From positions 362,577-426,576 of the forward strand of contig PQAM01000010.1 of assembly GCA_003104975.1 (NCBI GenBank): a stretch of DNA of 64,000 bases. The letters are read 5' to 3'. The stretch comes from Candidatus Methylomirabilota bacterium (GTDB lineage Bacteria; Methylomirabilota; Methylomirabilia; Methylomirabilales; Methylomirabilaceae). Below the pieces are notes generated by a model. The model had not been told where the DNA came from and searched no databases. It saw only the letters and a program-made list of their open reading frames with translations. Both the position numbers and the translations under genes were made by a program. Below are positions 35,101-44,128 of this stretch, piece after piece (position 1 is the stretch's first letter; the number at the start of each line of letters is the position of its first letter).

Positions 35101-36538
35101 AAGGTTCTTGCGGTTGTCGGTAGACGGTGGGCGACCAGTGGATGTCGATATCGCCGGGGCCGCGCCTGCGACGACCTTTCTGGATGAGATCGTCGGCCGG
35201 ATCAACGCAGTGGTTCCGGGGCTTGCCTCAAGCACCGACAACGATCGCCTGCGTCTTACTTCGCCAACAACGGATGAGGAGAGCCGGCTGGAAGTATTGC
35301 CGTTGCGGGCGCTTGAACTGATCGAATATCCGCCGGAACCGACGCAAGACCCTATACCCGAGCAACCGTCCCGTGCCGTGCGTCACGGCGACCGCTGGTC
35401 GGTCGAGAACGACGGCGCGGCGGAGGCCGATTTGAGGATTGTGTTGAACGCGCCCCACGGTGTTTTGGGGCCGGGGTTCGTGAACCACACACAGGGTTTG
35501 CGCATCCGGCTGATGATCGTCCTGCATCCCGGCGAGAGTGCCGAACTGTGGCGAGAACCGGCAGGGAATCTGCGCGCCGAAGTCATCGCCGCTGACGGCT
35601 CCAAGACTCCGGTGCCAGACGCACAGGTCCTGGCTGAGGCGTTGGATGAACACAAAAGCTGTGAAGTCGAGGGTGAAGGACCGGACAAAGCTGCCGCCCT
35701 TGTGTTGCCGCAGGGACGGTCGGAGTGGGCTTACCTGGATTGTCGCGGTGCGCGCTTCAATCGGGATCGTTTCGCCAAGGATCAACACGACCCGATCATT
35801 AAGACGTCCTTTGCGGGTAAGACATGCGCCGAGTGGGGCGTGTTCAATGTCAGCCGCTTCACCTGCCCACCGCCGAGCACCGAGTCTACCGTTTTTGCTT
35901 CCGCCGAGGCCCCACCTGATCCGTCGGTCAATATCCGCTTCCATTGGTTACAACACAGGGCGGGCGCATTTACGGTCAACCTTCCGGCAGACCTACCAGA
36001 ACAGTTCGGCGGCCGCTTTAACCAGGCCCGCTTCGCCAAAGCTGGGGATAAGCCCGAGGAATTCAAGGATGTAGTCACTGAGCCGGACACCGATCCCGAT
36101 TTTCTGGTAAAACGCATTGCAAGTTCAGCGCTGGTCACTGCAAAACAGGTTGATCGCGTACCGATCGGCTTCGTGGCAGTCACCATGCCTTTCCGTAAAC
36201 CGCGCCGTCTCGCCGGTGGCAGCGATACGACATCCGCTCGGTTGTATCTCGCCGAGAAGGACGTCACCGGCTTTATCGAGCTGAGCGCCAGCCAGCCCGG
36301 AGCCTGGGGCAACGCCATCGCCGTCTCGGCGCGGAAATCCGGCCCGGCCCGCTTTGATGTGACGGTGAGTTACCAGGGTGCGCGCTTCGAGAACGCGCGG
36401 CGGATCGCGCTGGGCGGCGATACGCTTCCCGCCCTGACGGAAGATTTACTAAAACCCGGCCCGGTGGGCGTTCTGCAAGCCAAAGCCAGAGGCGTTAAAG
36501 CTACGGTGACACGAGACCGAGCCGAAGTCGATGACTAA
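32186..36538 (+). CDS. gpI-like wedge protein with about eight tandem repeats
   Basis: 1450 residues. The first 130 are gpI-like (ILSYLPSTFRALPKPTALY, EFREHLKRYVRTFLDGTVTA). Residues about 150-1045 are eight tandem copies of a roughly 110-residue unit. Each copy has a DLS-GVDL strand, a short RVDG-type strand, a helix of the EI-xAIN type, and the closing LILTSPTxG-S-I strand (seen as LVLHSPTKG, LILTSPTSG, LHLASPTAG, IILTSQITG, LILTSPSAG, LILASPSTG, LILATTTTG, LRLTSPTTD). The last 400 residues contain a Cys pair region and further beta structure. Typical gpI proteins are 180-220 residues, so this one carries a long arm, perhaps a fibre or wedge extension. Confidence 0.85.
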   Translation: MPTKTDRILSYLPSTFRALPKPTALYSVADAFGNELLQAENSLAALMLAHWVDHADRGAELIDDLARIAALYGLAPRPEESVEEFREHLKRYVRTFLDGTVTAQGILRVTAEALGLHIADAYDQMDAWWTRGNETLITVEPRGDDAALLLFGVDAASAKGQAILPARIVGKVDLGSGVDLSGGAKLRLKLDAAAPVDIDLAGLTTLEQIEQAINAQVSGAASKDGGRLVLHSPTKGAASRLEVQEIPDDAAPRLLGLLPHSYRGTVATKAAITSKPHLSGEVDLSEARYLRLLIDGQHLAEVDCAAKAADPSHPTAVQLEQIKQAINEALGPDVASHDGKYLILTSPTSGFNSSIAFQPAAAQDAKARLFGPIETFRAGRDARPAEAVGIHDLSRGVDLSTRTRLRIRVDSRPPVTVFCAGNDPANTLLSEITAALTAQLGLGTAFHDGRFLHLASPTAGPASSIVFESLPPDEDAAEILFGVSSRIFTGSDATNAGLVGTPDLSVGVDLAALHAIQIAVDGGEPVEVNAHGEAVDARTVKPNEIAKAINTTLKKDVASHDGHHIILTSQITGEASQIIIKPLTVIRHRRFVTRAFTTDDAAQAVFGFFSKEAQGTPATAARVVGMTDLSRGVDLREARFLRLSIDGDTAVDVDCSGARPRATLVDEVVSKINSELHSSVASRDGGHLILTSPSAGGGSRIQFEPNPGDAVDILLGAQPATFRGRDASRVTFTGVIDLSAGIDLPANAAVKLRVDGDELEIPLTEAAPIHKTLNEIVIAINLKFDKIVAHHDSKHLILASPSTGSASRIEFLVPSGTDSTKVIFGITSPRTYHGEDAKSAEVVGKDLLGTTDLSVARFLRLAINGGESFSIDGAKGISDPKQSTLAEIVENVKAALTTARIPGTAKAEANRLILATTTTGATSRIALLPYTEGDARSVLLGEIPDVTTGNDPAPAIITGEIDLLASANLAEARFLRLSVDGGRPVDVDIAGAAPATTFLDEIVGRINAVVPGLASSTDNDRLRLTSPTTDEESRLEVLPLRALELIEYPPEPTQDPIPEQPSRAVRHGDRWSVENDGAAEADLRIVLNAPHGVLGPGFVNHTQGLRIRLMIVLHPGESAELWREPAGNLRAEVIAADGSKTPVPDAQVLAEALDEHKSCEVEGEGPDKAAALVLPQGRSEWAYLDCRGARFNRDRFAKDQHDPIIKTSFAGKTCAEWGVFNVSRFTCPPPSTESTVFASAEAPPDPSVNIRFHWLQHRAGAFTVNLPADLPEQFGGRFNQARFAKAGDKPEEFKDVVTEPDTDPDFLVKRIASSALVTAKQVDRVPIGFVAVTMPFRKPRRLAGGSDTTSARLYLAEKDVTGFIELSASQPGAWGNAIAVSARKSGPARFDVTVSYQGARFENARRIALGGDTLPALTEDLLKPGPVGVLQAKARGVKATVTRDRAEVDD

Positions 36539-36568
36539 ACGATAACAATCCAAGAAAGGAGGTCCCAC

Positions 36569-37453
36569 ATGCCTACCGAAATAACCCCTTACATCAACCG
36601 CAATCCCGGTGACCTAGTCACTGCCGAGGACTGGAATGAGGTTCAGAAGAAGATTAAGGAAGACATCGCAAAACAGGTCAAAGACGCGATCGAAAAGATC
36701 GGCAAGGTGCCAAATGCGGGGAATGCAGACAGGTTGGAAAACAAAACGGCCGACGATCTGTCGGATGAGATTCTTGAAAAGGCGCGCCAAGAGCTTCCGA
36801 CACGGACTGGCTATCGCAAGCTCTTTAAGCGGTTAAAGGCGGGTGAGGAAAAAGTGATCAAGCATGATCTTGAGGCCTGCCCATTGGTGGATGTCTATCA
36901 ATTGGGGCTTTTCAAGGTCGTTTGCTCCGAAGACGATGAAAAGCATTTGGCGGAAGTAAACCTCTTCCTCTACCACACGAGCGAGCATAGGATCCGGTTC
37001 ACGCCTCCAGTCGGCACCGCAGAATCCGTTGAGATCGAGCCGACAGACGGCCCCAAGTATCGGATCGCGTTTAAGGATCTGCTTGCGCTCTACAAGGTTG
37101 AGTACACCGACACCAGCAGCCTCGGCGACCTGGAGACCGAGTTCTGGAAGGCTTTCTTTGCTGCGCCCAACGATCCGTTTGACGACGATCAATATTGTCA
37201 CTCCCCCTGGTTTGACCGGTGCTGCGGGGAAAAAAGGACCGTTAAGGACCTGAATCAGAAGGGGGATTGGAATGATATCTGGTTGAAGATGACACCCGGG
37301 AAGACAAATAACTACTCCGGCGCACCCCCGCCGGTGGCACCTGCTAACATCCAGGTGGTCCACTTTGACCTCAATACCCTTGGGATCAAGGATCTGCGGT
37401 CCCCCGCGGCTAACGCCGCAGATGCGAAGCTGATGATGCTGTTAAAGGTCTGA
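36569..37453 (+). CDS. Tail-locus fibre/spacer protein with NPGDLVTAEDWN motif
   Basis: 294 residues after AAAGGAGGTCCC. The N-terminal INRNPGDLVTAEDWNEVQKK followed by a coiled-coil helix to about residue 65 is a form I associate with proteins at the baseplate or fibre end of eCIS loci. The remainder is acidic with four Cys/His clustered near residues 209-219 (CHSPWFDRCCG). No enzyme motif is seen. It lies between the gpI-like gene and the large propeller protein and may connect the two. Confidence 0.75.
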   Translation: MPTEITPYINRNPGDLVTAEDWNEVQKKIKEDIAKQVKDAIEKIGKVPNAGNADRLENKTADDLSDEILEKARQELPTRTGYRKLFKRLKAGEEKVIKHDLEACPLVDVYQLGLFKVVCSEDDEKHLAEVNLFLYHTSEHRIRFTPPVGTAESVEIEPTDGPKYRIAFKDLLALYKVEYTDTSSLGDLETEFWKAFFAAPNDPFDDDQYCHSPWFDRCCGEKRTVKDLNQKGDWNDIWLKMTPGKTNNYSGAPPPVAPANIQVVHFDLNTLGIKDLRSPAANAADAKLMMLLKV

Positions 37454-37484
37454 CAGAAGCGGAGGGCGACAGAGTGATTCCTGG

Positions 37485-40400
37485 GTGTGGCCGATGACAC
37501 TGACCGATCGCTACGACGGCAGCGACAGCCCGTTCGAGGGCGACCGCACGATCTTTTGGCGAAGTCTCCCGGCCGACGCGCGGGTGACGAAAGCTATCGT
37601 TAAGCTGAGGCCTACCAAGAGCGCTGCGGGACAGTTGTTCGAGGAGATCATTTCCTTTCCTAATGGGCAGGGCAGTTGGGGGGCAACTAAGACCACGGGC
37701 GCCGGCTTCGCGGAGGTAGATTTCCATAAGCGCCGCACGCTGGCCTTGGTGAGCGGAACCAATATCAAAACTGCGACGACACCCCCAACACCGCCAGACG
37801 GCGCCAATCTCCAGGTGGACTTGGGTGGCGGCGTATATGTAGAGATCAACGATAAGGGTGCGATCAAGGCTCCCAACGATAAGCTATTTGCTGTGCCTGC
37901 CGACGGTAAGTTACCGGGACTCCTTGTGACCAAGTTCAAATTGACTCGGGCGACGGGAAGCCTGGACGTCAGCAGCGTGACAATCCGCTCCGTCCCCACC
38001 AACGTCAGCTTGCGCCTCGGCGACCTGCCGCCGTTCTGGACCCACTTGGGGGAATTGACCGGGGAGGAGAGCTCTCCCGATTTTGCCGCCGTCCTGCAAG
38101 CGTCCCTCGCCGAGGCGAAGGTTGAAAATGGCTTTTATCAGATACCCGTGACCGTTCATTCCGACACCATCACCCGCCTGCAAATCACCCTGGAGATCGA
38201 ATATGAAATCGAGGCGAGCGTCATGCCACAAGGACTGAACGAAGTGCTCTTGCCTTACGACTTCAGCAGTCTCCCCAAGGCGCAGGAGAACGTGTTGCAG
38301 CTTGCCGTGCCGGCCAACATGCGCGTTGCGCCAAACGGCGTCACGGCACAGGTTCGAGGGGCCTTCGAGGACAGCCGCGTCGTGTATGGACCGACCGGGG
38401 CGGTCACGCCAGCCGGTACCGCCGAAATCTCGCCTGCCATCTCCCAGGCACAGATCATATTGCCTCCCGAAACGCTCAAGGCTATGGCCTTCGATCTCTT
38501 CATGATGGTTACCCAAACCGTAAAGCTGCAATTGGACCTGCGCGAAGACCTGGACGGCAAACCGGGCGATGTCTCGCTCTTGCCGGGGGTGGTGAAGTTT
38601 GAGTTGCTCGCCCCTGTTGGAACAGCGCAGGACGGTAAAACCGCTAGTCAACCACATTGGGTCAGTGTCGCCTTGCCCACCGAATTTCAGTTTCGAAAAG
38701 GCCAGCGCTATTGGCTGGTGCTGCAATCTCTCGAAGGTCAAACCGCCTGGAACGCAACACCAGCCTTGGCCGGGATCGTGGAGATGCAACACAAGAAGGA
38801 TGGCGGCCTTTCCTGGCGGGACACGATAGTCACCGGAATCTCTGGCGCCGCCAGCGCCATCTTCCGCCTGCGCCAGAAGCCGGAGCGGTTTGAGATACCC
38901 ATCGAACTCCAGGTAGGCGCGGGCGAACAGGCGATCCGTGTCAACCTGGACCGCTTCCAACCCTTGGGGCGGGTGGATTTCGCGCTGGATTTCGACGAGA
39001 TAGCGAAGGCCTTCAATCAATACCTGACCAAGGTGGCTCCGGCCACCTGTCCAGAGACCGAACACCTGGCCAACGGAGACTTTGAACAATGGCTGCGCGT
39101 TGGTGAGAAGCTCAGGATGCCGACCGTAATTCCGTTGCTCCAGGGAGTGAGCCCGACGGTAGTCGCGATCAGTGTGGATGGTCGATTGGCCTATGTTGGC
39201 TCTGACGACCTCATGCAGCTTGTCGACGGTGCCTGTAATACCGTGTTGGATGAACCGTTCGGTATTTCTGGTGTTCCGAACGCCCTTGTGTTTCATCCGG
39301 CGGGCGGTCGCGCTTATTTACTCGGCTTTAATCGGCTGCAAGTAATCGACACGGACACGCACACAACTTTAGGCGGCACTCTCAGCCTGAAAAGCGGTGC
39401 CAATTCCTTGGCGGTAAGCCCTGACGGTGGTCGGTTATATGTGACGGAGTATTACTACATCACTGGATACAATGAAGGGTTCATTCGGGCAATAGATACC
39501 TTAAAATTGGAACAGGCTGTTATCAAAGGTGCTCCAAAATTGGAAGACGTGACCACAGTGGCTATAGGTAACCCGATTCCTCTTGGACAGCAGCAGGAAC
39601 CAACAGCCCTAGCCGTTGCGCCCGATGGGGACCGTTTATACGTGACGATCGTCAAGCATGGTGCAGGCGAGAGCGGGGAGGTTCGTATCTTTGAGACTGC
39701 CACCCTTCAGCAACTGGGTGCAGCCATCCCAGCGGGTCAAGAACCGAGGGCAATTGCTCTCACTCCCGATGGTAAGTGGGCGGTGGTTGCCAACAAAGGG
39801 AGCAACAATGTCAGCATAATTGATACGGTGCGCGGGACTGCCGTTGGCTCGGCCATTCCGGTTGGTACCGAGCCGGTCGCGGTAGTGGTCTCCCCAGATG
39901 GAGCTAAGGCGTATGTAGCGAATAGCGGCAGCGATAGCATAAGCGATAACATTAGTATCATTGATCTTGTTTCTAAGCGCTCCGCCGGGACGATCGACGT
40001 TAACGCGTCGCAGACCGCGATAGCCCTAACGCTGCAAGGCGATCGAATCTACGTCATCACGACTGACGGTGATAACAATTCTTTGGCGTTCATCCAGATC
40101 GGAGCGCGCTTGCCCGCCGAATGGAATCTGACCGCCGGCCGGGTGACGCCATTTTGTCTGCCCGATCCGTTTCATCTCATCGCAGTTCTTGGGGAGCTGT
40201 CTGATCTCCGCCAGAAGGGCGCGAATCCATCGCCGTCGGTGCTGTCCCAAACCGTACCAGTGGCGGAATCGTGCCCCTACGACTTCAGCTTCTGGGGTAT
40301 CGCGACGGAGTCTGATGCAGTGGCGGAGGTGATGTGGATAAGCAAAGACTGCGGACTTATCCAGACTGATCGAGTGCCGATACAAGTATTGGAGCGACAA

Positions 40401-41663
40401 GCGGCGAAGATCAAGCCAGAGGCGTTCACTCGTGCTGTTGGTGTCGCTGCCCACCGCCCACAACTGGTTCTCCATCGCGTGCGATTAATGGCCCAGGCAG
40501 GCGCTCAGCAAGCCGAGATCCGCTTCAATGTGCCCGAAGGGGTGGTGGCGGGAATTGACCGGGTCTCTCTGAGCGCCACGACCGAGAGTATGGCCAATGC
40601 CGATCTGACTCTTCGGCAGGAGGGACAACTCGCCGGATGGAATCTGCTGTCCACTGCGGTTTCCGGCGTTACGGTGGTTGCTGTGGAGGGTGGGATTCAA
40701 TTGAGAAACGCCGGCGCCGAAACCGCCGAATTGGTGCAGACCATTCCGGCAAAAGGCGACCAGCCATTTCGCCTTGAATTCCGAGGTCGCGCTCTCATCC
40801 GGCCATCGGTCAAGGACAAGCCCAGCATTGAACTCCGTTGGTTGAAGGCGGACCAGTCGCTCGTCGGTTCGCCCACCGTTTTGCAAGTCCTGCGGACCGG
40901 CGTGGATTCCATGCTTGCGAGCGGCACTTCGCCTGCTGGGGCGGCTGAAGCCGAAATACGTCTGGCTGTACCGTCTGGAACAACACTAGAGATCAAGCAA
41001 GTCTCCTTGAGATTCTCGACCGCCACGCCCGTACCCGTGACCTTCATAGCCCAGGCGCCTGGCGAATTAACCGTGTCGAACTGGCGAGTGCGTTTTGAAC
41101 AAATTGAAGCCGCACCGCCTCGAATACCTGAAAAAGGGTTGTGTGCTCCCACGCCACCGGGACGACAACCAAGCGAAACTCCTCACGACTGCTGCTTCTG
41201 TCCGTGCTGTGAGAGCGAGCGGACCATGGCAGAGATTACGTCAATGGAGACCGGAGCTGAACGACCAGTCTCGGTAGGACGCTGCTCAACCTGTGGAACT
41301 GATTTGGTGCGTTTCGGTGGGAAGCGTGTCCCCGGAGCACAGCTTTTCCATCCGGGAGGGCGTGGAGTGTCTCGGGCTATTGTCTTTCACCCGATTTTAT
41401 CAAGAGTCGTCACGCCTATAAAAGTAAAAGAAAGATCGAAAATCGAGGCACCTGCCCCAACACCTTTGACGGCTATTGTCGGCATCGGCGAGGGACGCGC
41501 CCGGCAACTGGCGGAGATTGGCATTGACTCGGTCGAAAAGCTGGCAACTGCGGCGCCAGAGGACGTGGCGCGGGCACTGAGGCGGGTCGGAGTGTCAGCG
41601 CAAAATGCCGCCCGACTCATCGACGAGGCGAAGCGGCTCTTGGTGTCAGGGGAAAAACCATAA
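37485..41663 (+). CDS. Large fibre-like protein with YVTN beta-propeller, zinc ribbons and C-terminal HhH domain
   Basis: 1392 residues counted from the GTG at 37485; an ATG at 37494 is equally possible and neither has a well-placed ribosome site. Residues 1-540 are beta-rich domains. About 545-875 are YVTN-type propeller blades (VSPDGGRLYVTEY, LTPDGKWAVVANKGSNNVSI, VSPDGAKAYVANSGSD). Two more beta domains follow. Near 1230-1275 there are Cys clusters HDCCFCPCCESE and CSTCG, a zinc-ribbon pair. The last 65 residues are a helix-hairpin-helix domain (TAIVGIGEGRARQLAEIGID, VEKLATAAPEDVARAL). It may be the receptor-binding fibre. The zinc and HhH tail is unexpected for one. Confidence 0.82.
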   Translation: MWPMTLTDRYDGSDSPFEGDRTIFWRSLPADARVTKAIVKLRPTKSAAGQLFEEIISFPNGQGSWGATKTTGAGFAEVDFHKRRTLALVSGTNIKTATTPPTPPDGANLQVDLGGGVYVEINDKGAIKAPNDKLFAVPADGKLPGLLVTKFKLTRATGSLDVSSVTIRSVPTNVSLRLGDLPPFWTHLGELTGEESSPDFAAVLQASLAEAKVENGFYQIPVTVHSDTITRLQITLEIEYEIEASVMPQGLNEVLLPYDFSSLPKAQENVLQLAVPANMRVAPNGVTAQVRGAFEDSRVVYGPTGAVTPAGTAEISPAISQAQIILPPETLKAMAFDLFMMVTQTVKLQLDLREDLDGKPGDVSLLPGVVKFELLAPVGTAQDGKTASQPHWVSVALPTEFQFRKGQRYWLVLQSLEGQTAWNATPALAGIVEMQHKKDGGLSWRDTIVTGISGAASAIFRLRQKPERFEIPIELQVGAGEQAIRVNLDRFQPLGRVDFALDFDEIAKAFNQYLTKVAPATCPETEHLANGDFEQWLRVGEKLRMPTVIPLLQGVSPTVVAISVDGRLAYVGSDDLMQLVDGACNTVLDEPFGISGVPNALVFHPAGGRAYLLGFNRLQVIDTDTHTTLGGTLSLKSGANSLAVSPDGGRLYVTEYYYITGYNEGFIRAIDTLKLEQAVIKGAPKLEDVTTVAIGNPIPLGQQQEPTALAVAPDGDRLYVTIVKHGAGESGEVRIFETATLQQLGAAIPAGQEPRAIALTPDGKWAVVANKGSNNVSIIDTVRGTAVGSAIPVGTEPVAVVVSPDGAKAYVANSGSDSISDNISIIDLVSKRSAGTIDVNASQTAIALTLQGDRIYVITTDGDNNSLAFIQIGARLPAEWNLTAGRVTPFCLPDPFHLIAVLGELSDLRQKGANPSPSVLSQTVPVAESCPYDFSFWGIATESDAVAEVMWISKDCGLIQTDRVPIQVLERQAAKIKPEAFTRAVGVAAHRPQLVLHRVRLMAQAGAQQAEIRFNVPEGVVAGIDRVSLSATTESMANADLTLRQEGQLAGWNLLSTAVSGVTVVAVEGGIQLRNAGAETAELVQTIPAKGDQPFRLEFRGRALIRPSVKDKPSIELRWLKADQSLVGSPTVLQVLRTGVDSMLASGTSPAGAAEAEIRLAVPSGTTLEIKQVSLRFSTATPVPVTFIAQAPGELTVSNWRVRFEQIEAAPPRIPEKGLCAPTPPGRQPSETPHDCCFCPCCESERTMAEITSMETGAERPVSVGRCSTCGTDLVRFGGKRVPGAQLFHPGGRGVSRAIVFHPILSRVVTPIKVKERSKIEAPAPTPLTAIVGIGEGRARQLAEIGIDSVEKLATAAPEDVARALRRVGVSAQNAARLIDEAKRLLVSGEKP

Positions 41664-41753
41664 GCGCCAACCGATGCATCGTCACTCTGCGGTGGGGAGA
41701 TCCTATCTACATGTTGGACCCGTCTGGCTGGCTCGTGAAGATAGGCCCCCGGA

Positions 41754-43535
41754 ATGGAGAATCAAGACATGGTAAACAGATTGAAATCCGTTAATGAGCT
41801 GGATTTCACACCCCAGGGTGAAGTCTTTCCATCACCTCGGGACTGGCGGGATGTGTTCATCTATTTTCTCCTGGTGGATCGGTTCGACAACAATCAGCAC
41901 AACCTCCCAGCTTATGATCCTGCTTCCACTCCCAGGGGTCGGGATCCGGAGCAGGGAGGGGTGTTTCAGGGAGGCAATCTCAAAGGCATCGTCCGCCGTC
42001 TGGATTACCTTCAGGGGCTCGGCGCGAACGCGATCTGGCTGAGTCCTGTGTTGAAGAACCGCCAGGAGAAAAACGACACCTATCACGGATATGGCATTCA
42101 GGATTTCCTGGAGGTGGACCCACGGTTCGGCACTACGGAGGACCTGCAAGAACTGGTCAGGCAGGCCCACGCACGGGGGATGTACGTCATCTTGGATATC
42201 ATCCTCAATCATACCGGAGACAACTGGGCGTATCCGGGCGACCAGCCTTATTACTTCTGGAGGGAGGCGCGGGGACCGTTCGAGTTCGGTTTTTGGCGGC
42301 AGGTCGATCCGACGGCAGGGTTGCAGAAAGACGATGCCGTCTGGCCGCGGGAATTTCAGGATCTGGATTGTTACAAGCGAAGGGGACAGATCAGGAATTG
42401 GAATGATGCTGATGAAGCGATTGACGGCGACTTCCTGAGTCTTAAAGAGCTGGACATCAACCAAACCGCGGTATTGAACAGCCTGATCAATGCGTATAAA
42501 TACTGGATTGCTGTCACTGATGTGGATGGGTTCCGGGTCGACACGGTCAAGCATATGGAGAGCAGCGCCGCCGCGATCTTCTGCAATGCGATCCGTGAAT
42601 ATGCCAAGCGGATCGGCAAGCATCACTTCTTCATCTTCGGGGAGATCGTGGGAGACGATCTCACCATCCAGCGGTATCTCGGTCGGAACAGTCGCATCGA
42701 AGGGACGACGGAGCGGTTTCCATCCCTTGATGCGGCGCTCGACTTCCCGCTCTATTTCGTGCTGGAGGAGGCGATTAAAGGGTTCAGTGGTCCTGCCCTG
42801 CTGCGCGAGCGTTACGAGCGGTTCAGAACACTCTATGCCGATCACGGAGCGGCGGGCGAACACTTTGTGACCTTCGTAGATAACCACGACCAGATGGTAA
42901 GGCCCTACCGACGCTTCATGTATCAGAACCCTTACCCCAATCAGGCGATTCTGGCCATTGGCTATCTGCTGACCAGCCAAGGGGTTCCGTGTATCTACTA
43001 CGGAACGGAACAGGGGTTTGACGGCGGCGGAGACCATGACCGGTATGTTCGAGAGTGTATGTTCGGCGGCCAGTGGGGGGCCTTCGAGACGGTCGGCCAT
43101 CACTGCTTTAACGTTGAACATCCGATCTATCGGGCCATTGCCCGCATCGCAGAGATCAGGGGTCGGGAGCCGGCGCTCCGGTACGGCCGGCAGTATTTTC
43201 GGGAGATCTCCGGCAATGGTACGGATTTCGGACACCCGATCGACGGTCGCTGTACGCTCGCTTACTCGCGCATTCTCGATGAGACTGAGATTGTCATTGC
43301 GATGAACCTCGACAGCGAGGCGAGGCGCGACGTTGTGACGGTCGATGCCCATTTGAGTCCTATCGGGCACCAGTTGGTCAATCTGCTTGATCCTGAGGAA
43401 CGGGTAACGGTGGAACAGCGCAACAATAGAGCCGCCGTACAGGTCCCACTGGGTCCGCATGCGATGGCCATCCTGAGCAGCAAGCCGTCGACCCGGAATG
43501 AGGAAGAGAGGATGGCTGGGGTGGAAAAGACTTGA
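41754..43535 (+). CDS. GH13 alpha-amylase family enzyme
   Basis: 593 residues of a cytosolic-type glycoside hydrolase. The TIM-barrel motifs are all present: LDIILNHTGD, DGFRVDTVKH with nucleophile Asp263, FGEIVGD with acid/base Glu297, and FVDNHDQ with Asp379. The insertion YHGYGIQDFLEVDPRFG is also typical. There is no signal peptide and no starch-binding domain. It could act on alpha-glucans or trehalose-type sugars; the exact substrate is not readable. The C-terminal beta domain is about 110 residues. It begins 90 bases after the tail operon but is probably a separate unit. Confidence 0.9.
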   Translation: MENQDMVNRLKSVNELDFTPQGEVFPSPRDWRDVFIYFLLVDRFDNNQHNLPAYDPASTPRGRDPEQGGVFQGGNLKGIVRRLDYLQGLGANAIWLSPVLKNRQEKNDTYHGYGIQDFLEVDPRFGTTEDLQELVRQAHARGMYVILDIILNHTGDNWAYPGDQPYYFWREARGPFEFGFWRQVDPTAGLQKDDAVWPREFQDLDCYKRRGQIRNWNDADEAIDGDFLSLKELDINQTAVLNSLINAYKYWIAVTDVDGFRVDTVKHMESSAAAIFCNAIREYAKRIGKHHFFIFGEIVGDDLTIQRYLGRNSRIEGTTERFPSLDAALDFPLYFVLEEAIKGFSGPALLRERYERFRTLYADHGAAGEHFVTFVDNHDQMVRPYRRFMYQNPYPNQAILAIGYLLTSQGVPCIYYGTEQGFDGGGDHDRYVRECMFGGQWGAFETVGHHCFNVEHPIYRAIARIAEIRGREPALRYGRQYFREISGNGTDFGHPIDGRCTLAYSRILDETEIVIAMNLDSEARRDVVTVDAHLSPIGHQLVNLLDPEERVTVEQRNNRAAVQVPLGPHAMAILSSKPSTRNEEERMAGVEKT

Positions 43536-43641
43536 ACAGTTTCCGATGGTGCGCTATGGTATTTTGTATGCGTAATTGTCTGTGTTCTAAAACGCTGCCT
43601 GTTGATCGTCTTGCCCCATTGGTCCGACGCCACGCGGTATA

Positions 43642-44103
43642 ATGACCCTACTGATCCTGCGTAGTTCGAAACGCCGCGGAAAACAGCGGTACGTATACAG
43701 CCTTGCGACCGGCCTGCTGCTGGTCGTCTCTGTCCTCCAGGGATCAAGTCTTGCGGTGGAGGGCAGGTCGTCGGAAGCCGAGCGGAAGCCGGCGGCGAAT
43801 TCGGCGGCGACCGCGGAGGCGCATTATGAGCTCGGGGTGTCGTATCACGAGCGCATGTTTGCCGATCTCGATCAGGCGATTGCCGAGTACGAACAGGCGA
43901 TCAAGCTCCAGAGCAACTTCGCCGAGGCGCATTACCATCTGGGGCTCTCATACCATACCAAGGCCAAGTTGGGCGTTGACGACAAGACCCTGTATCGTAA
44001 GGCCATCACGGCGTATAAGTCCTACCTGAAATACCAGCCGAAGGGTCCGTTGGCCCAAAAGGCCAGGCAGAATATAAAGGCAATAGAACAGAGGCTTCGA
44101 TAG
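43642..44103 (+). CDS. TPR-repeat exported protein
   Basis: 153 residues with an N-terminal signal-anchor (YSLATGLLLVVSVLQGSSLA) after a basic stretch, then two tetratricopeptide repeats: AEAHYELGVSYHERMFADLD, AEAHYHLGLSYHTKAKLGVD and a final helix pair YRKAITAYKSYLKYQPKG. Binds partners in the envelope. The M48 protease follows 25 bases later, and TPR plus M48 is the pairing found within BepA-type proteases, so the two may act together. Confidence 0.82.
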   Translation: MTLLILRSSKRRGKQRYVYSLATGLLLVVSVLQGSSLAVEGRSSEAERKPAANSAATAEAHYELGVSYHERMFADLDQAIAEYEQAIKLQSNFAEAHYHLGLSYHTKAKLGVDDKTLYRKAITAYKSYLKYQPKGPLAQKARQNIKAIEQRLR

Positions 44104-44128
44104 GCGTTCAAGGCGAGGGTAATCGGTG

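Noticed and set aside
37911-39296. 461-codon open frame on the minus strand
   Set aside because: Opposite the propeller/fibre gene; composition is that of a reverse-complement frame.
10014-41663. Prophage
   Set aside because: Only tail genes are present in a complete set; no head, packaging, integration, replication or lysis genes are visible within the locus or close to it.
41832-43460. 542-codon open frame on the minus strand
   Set aside because: It is fully opposite the GH13 gene, whose catalytic residues are all present; no recognisable domain on the minus strand.
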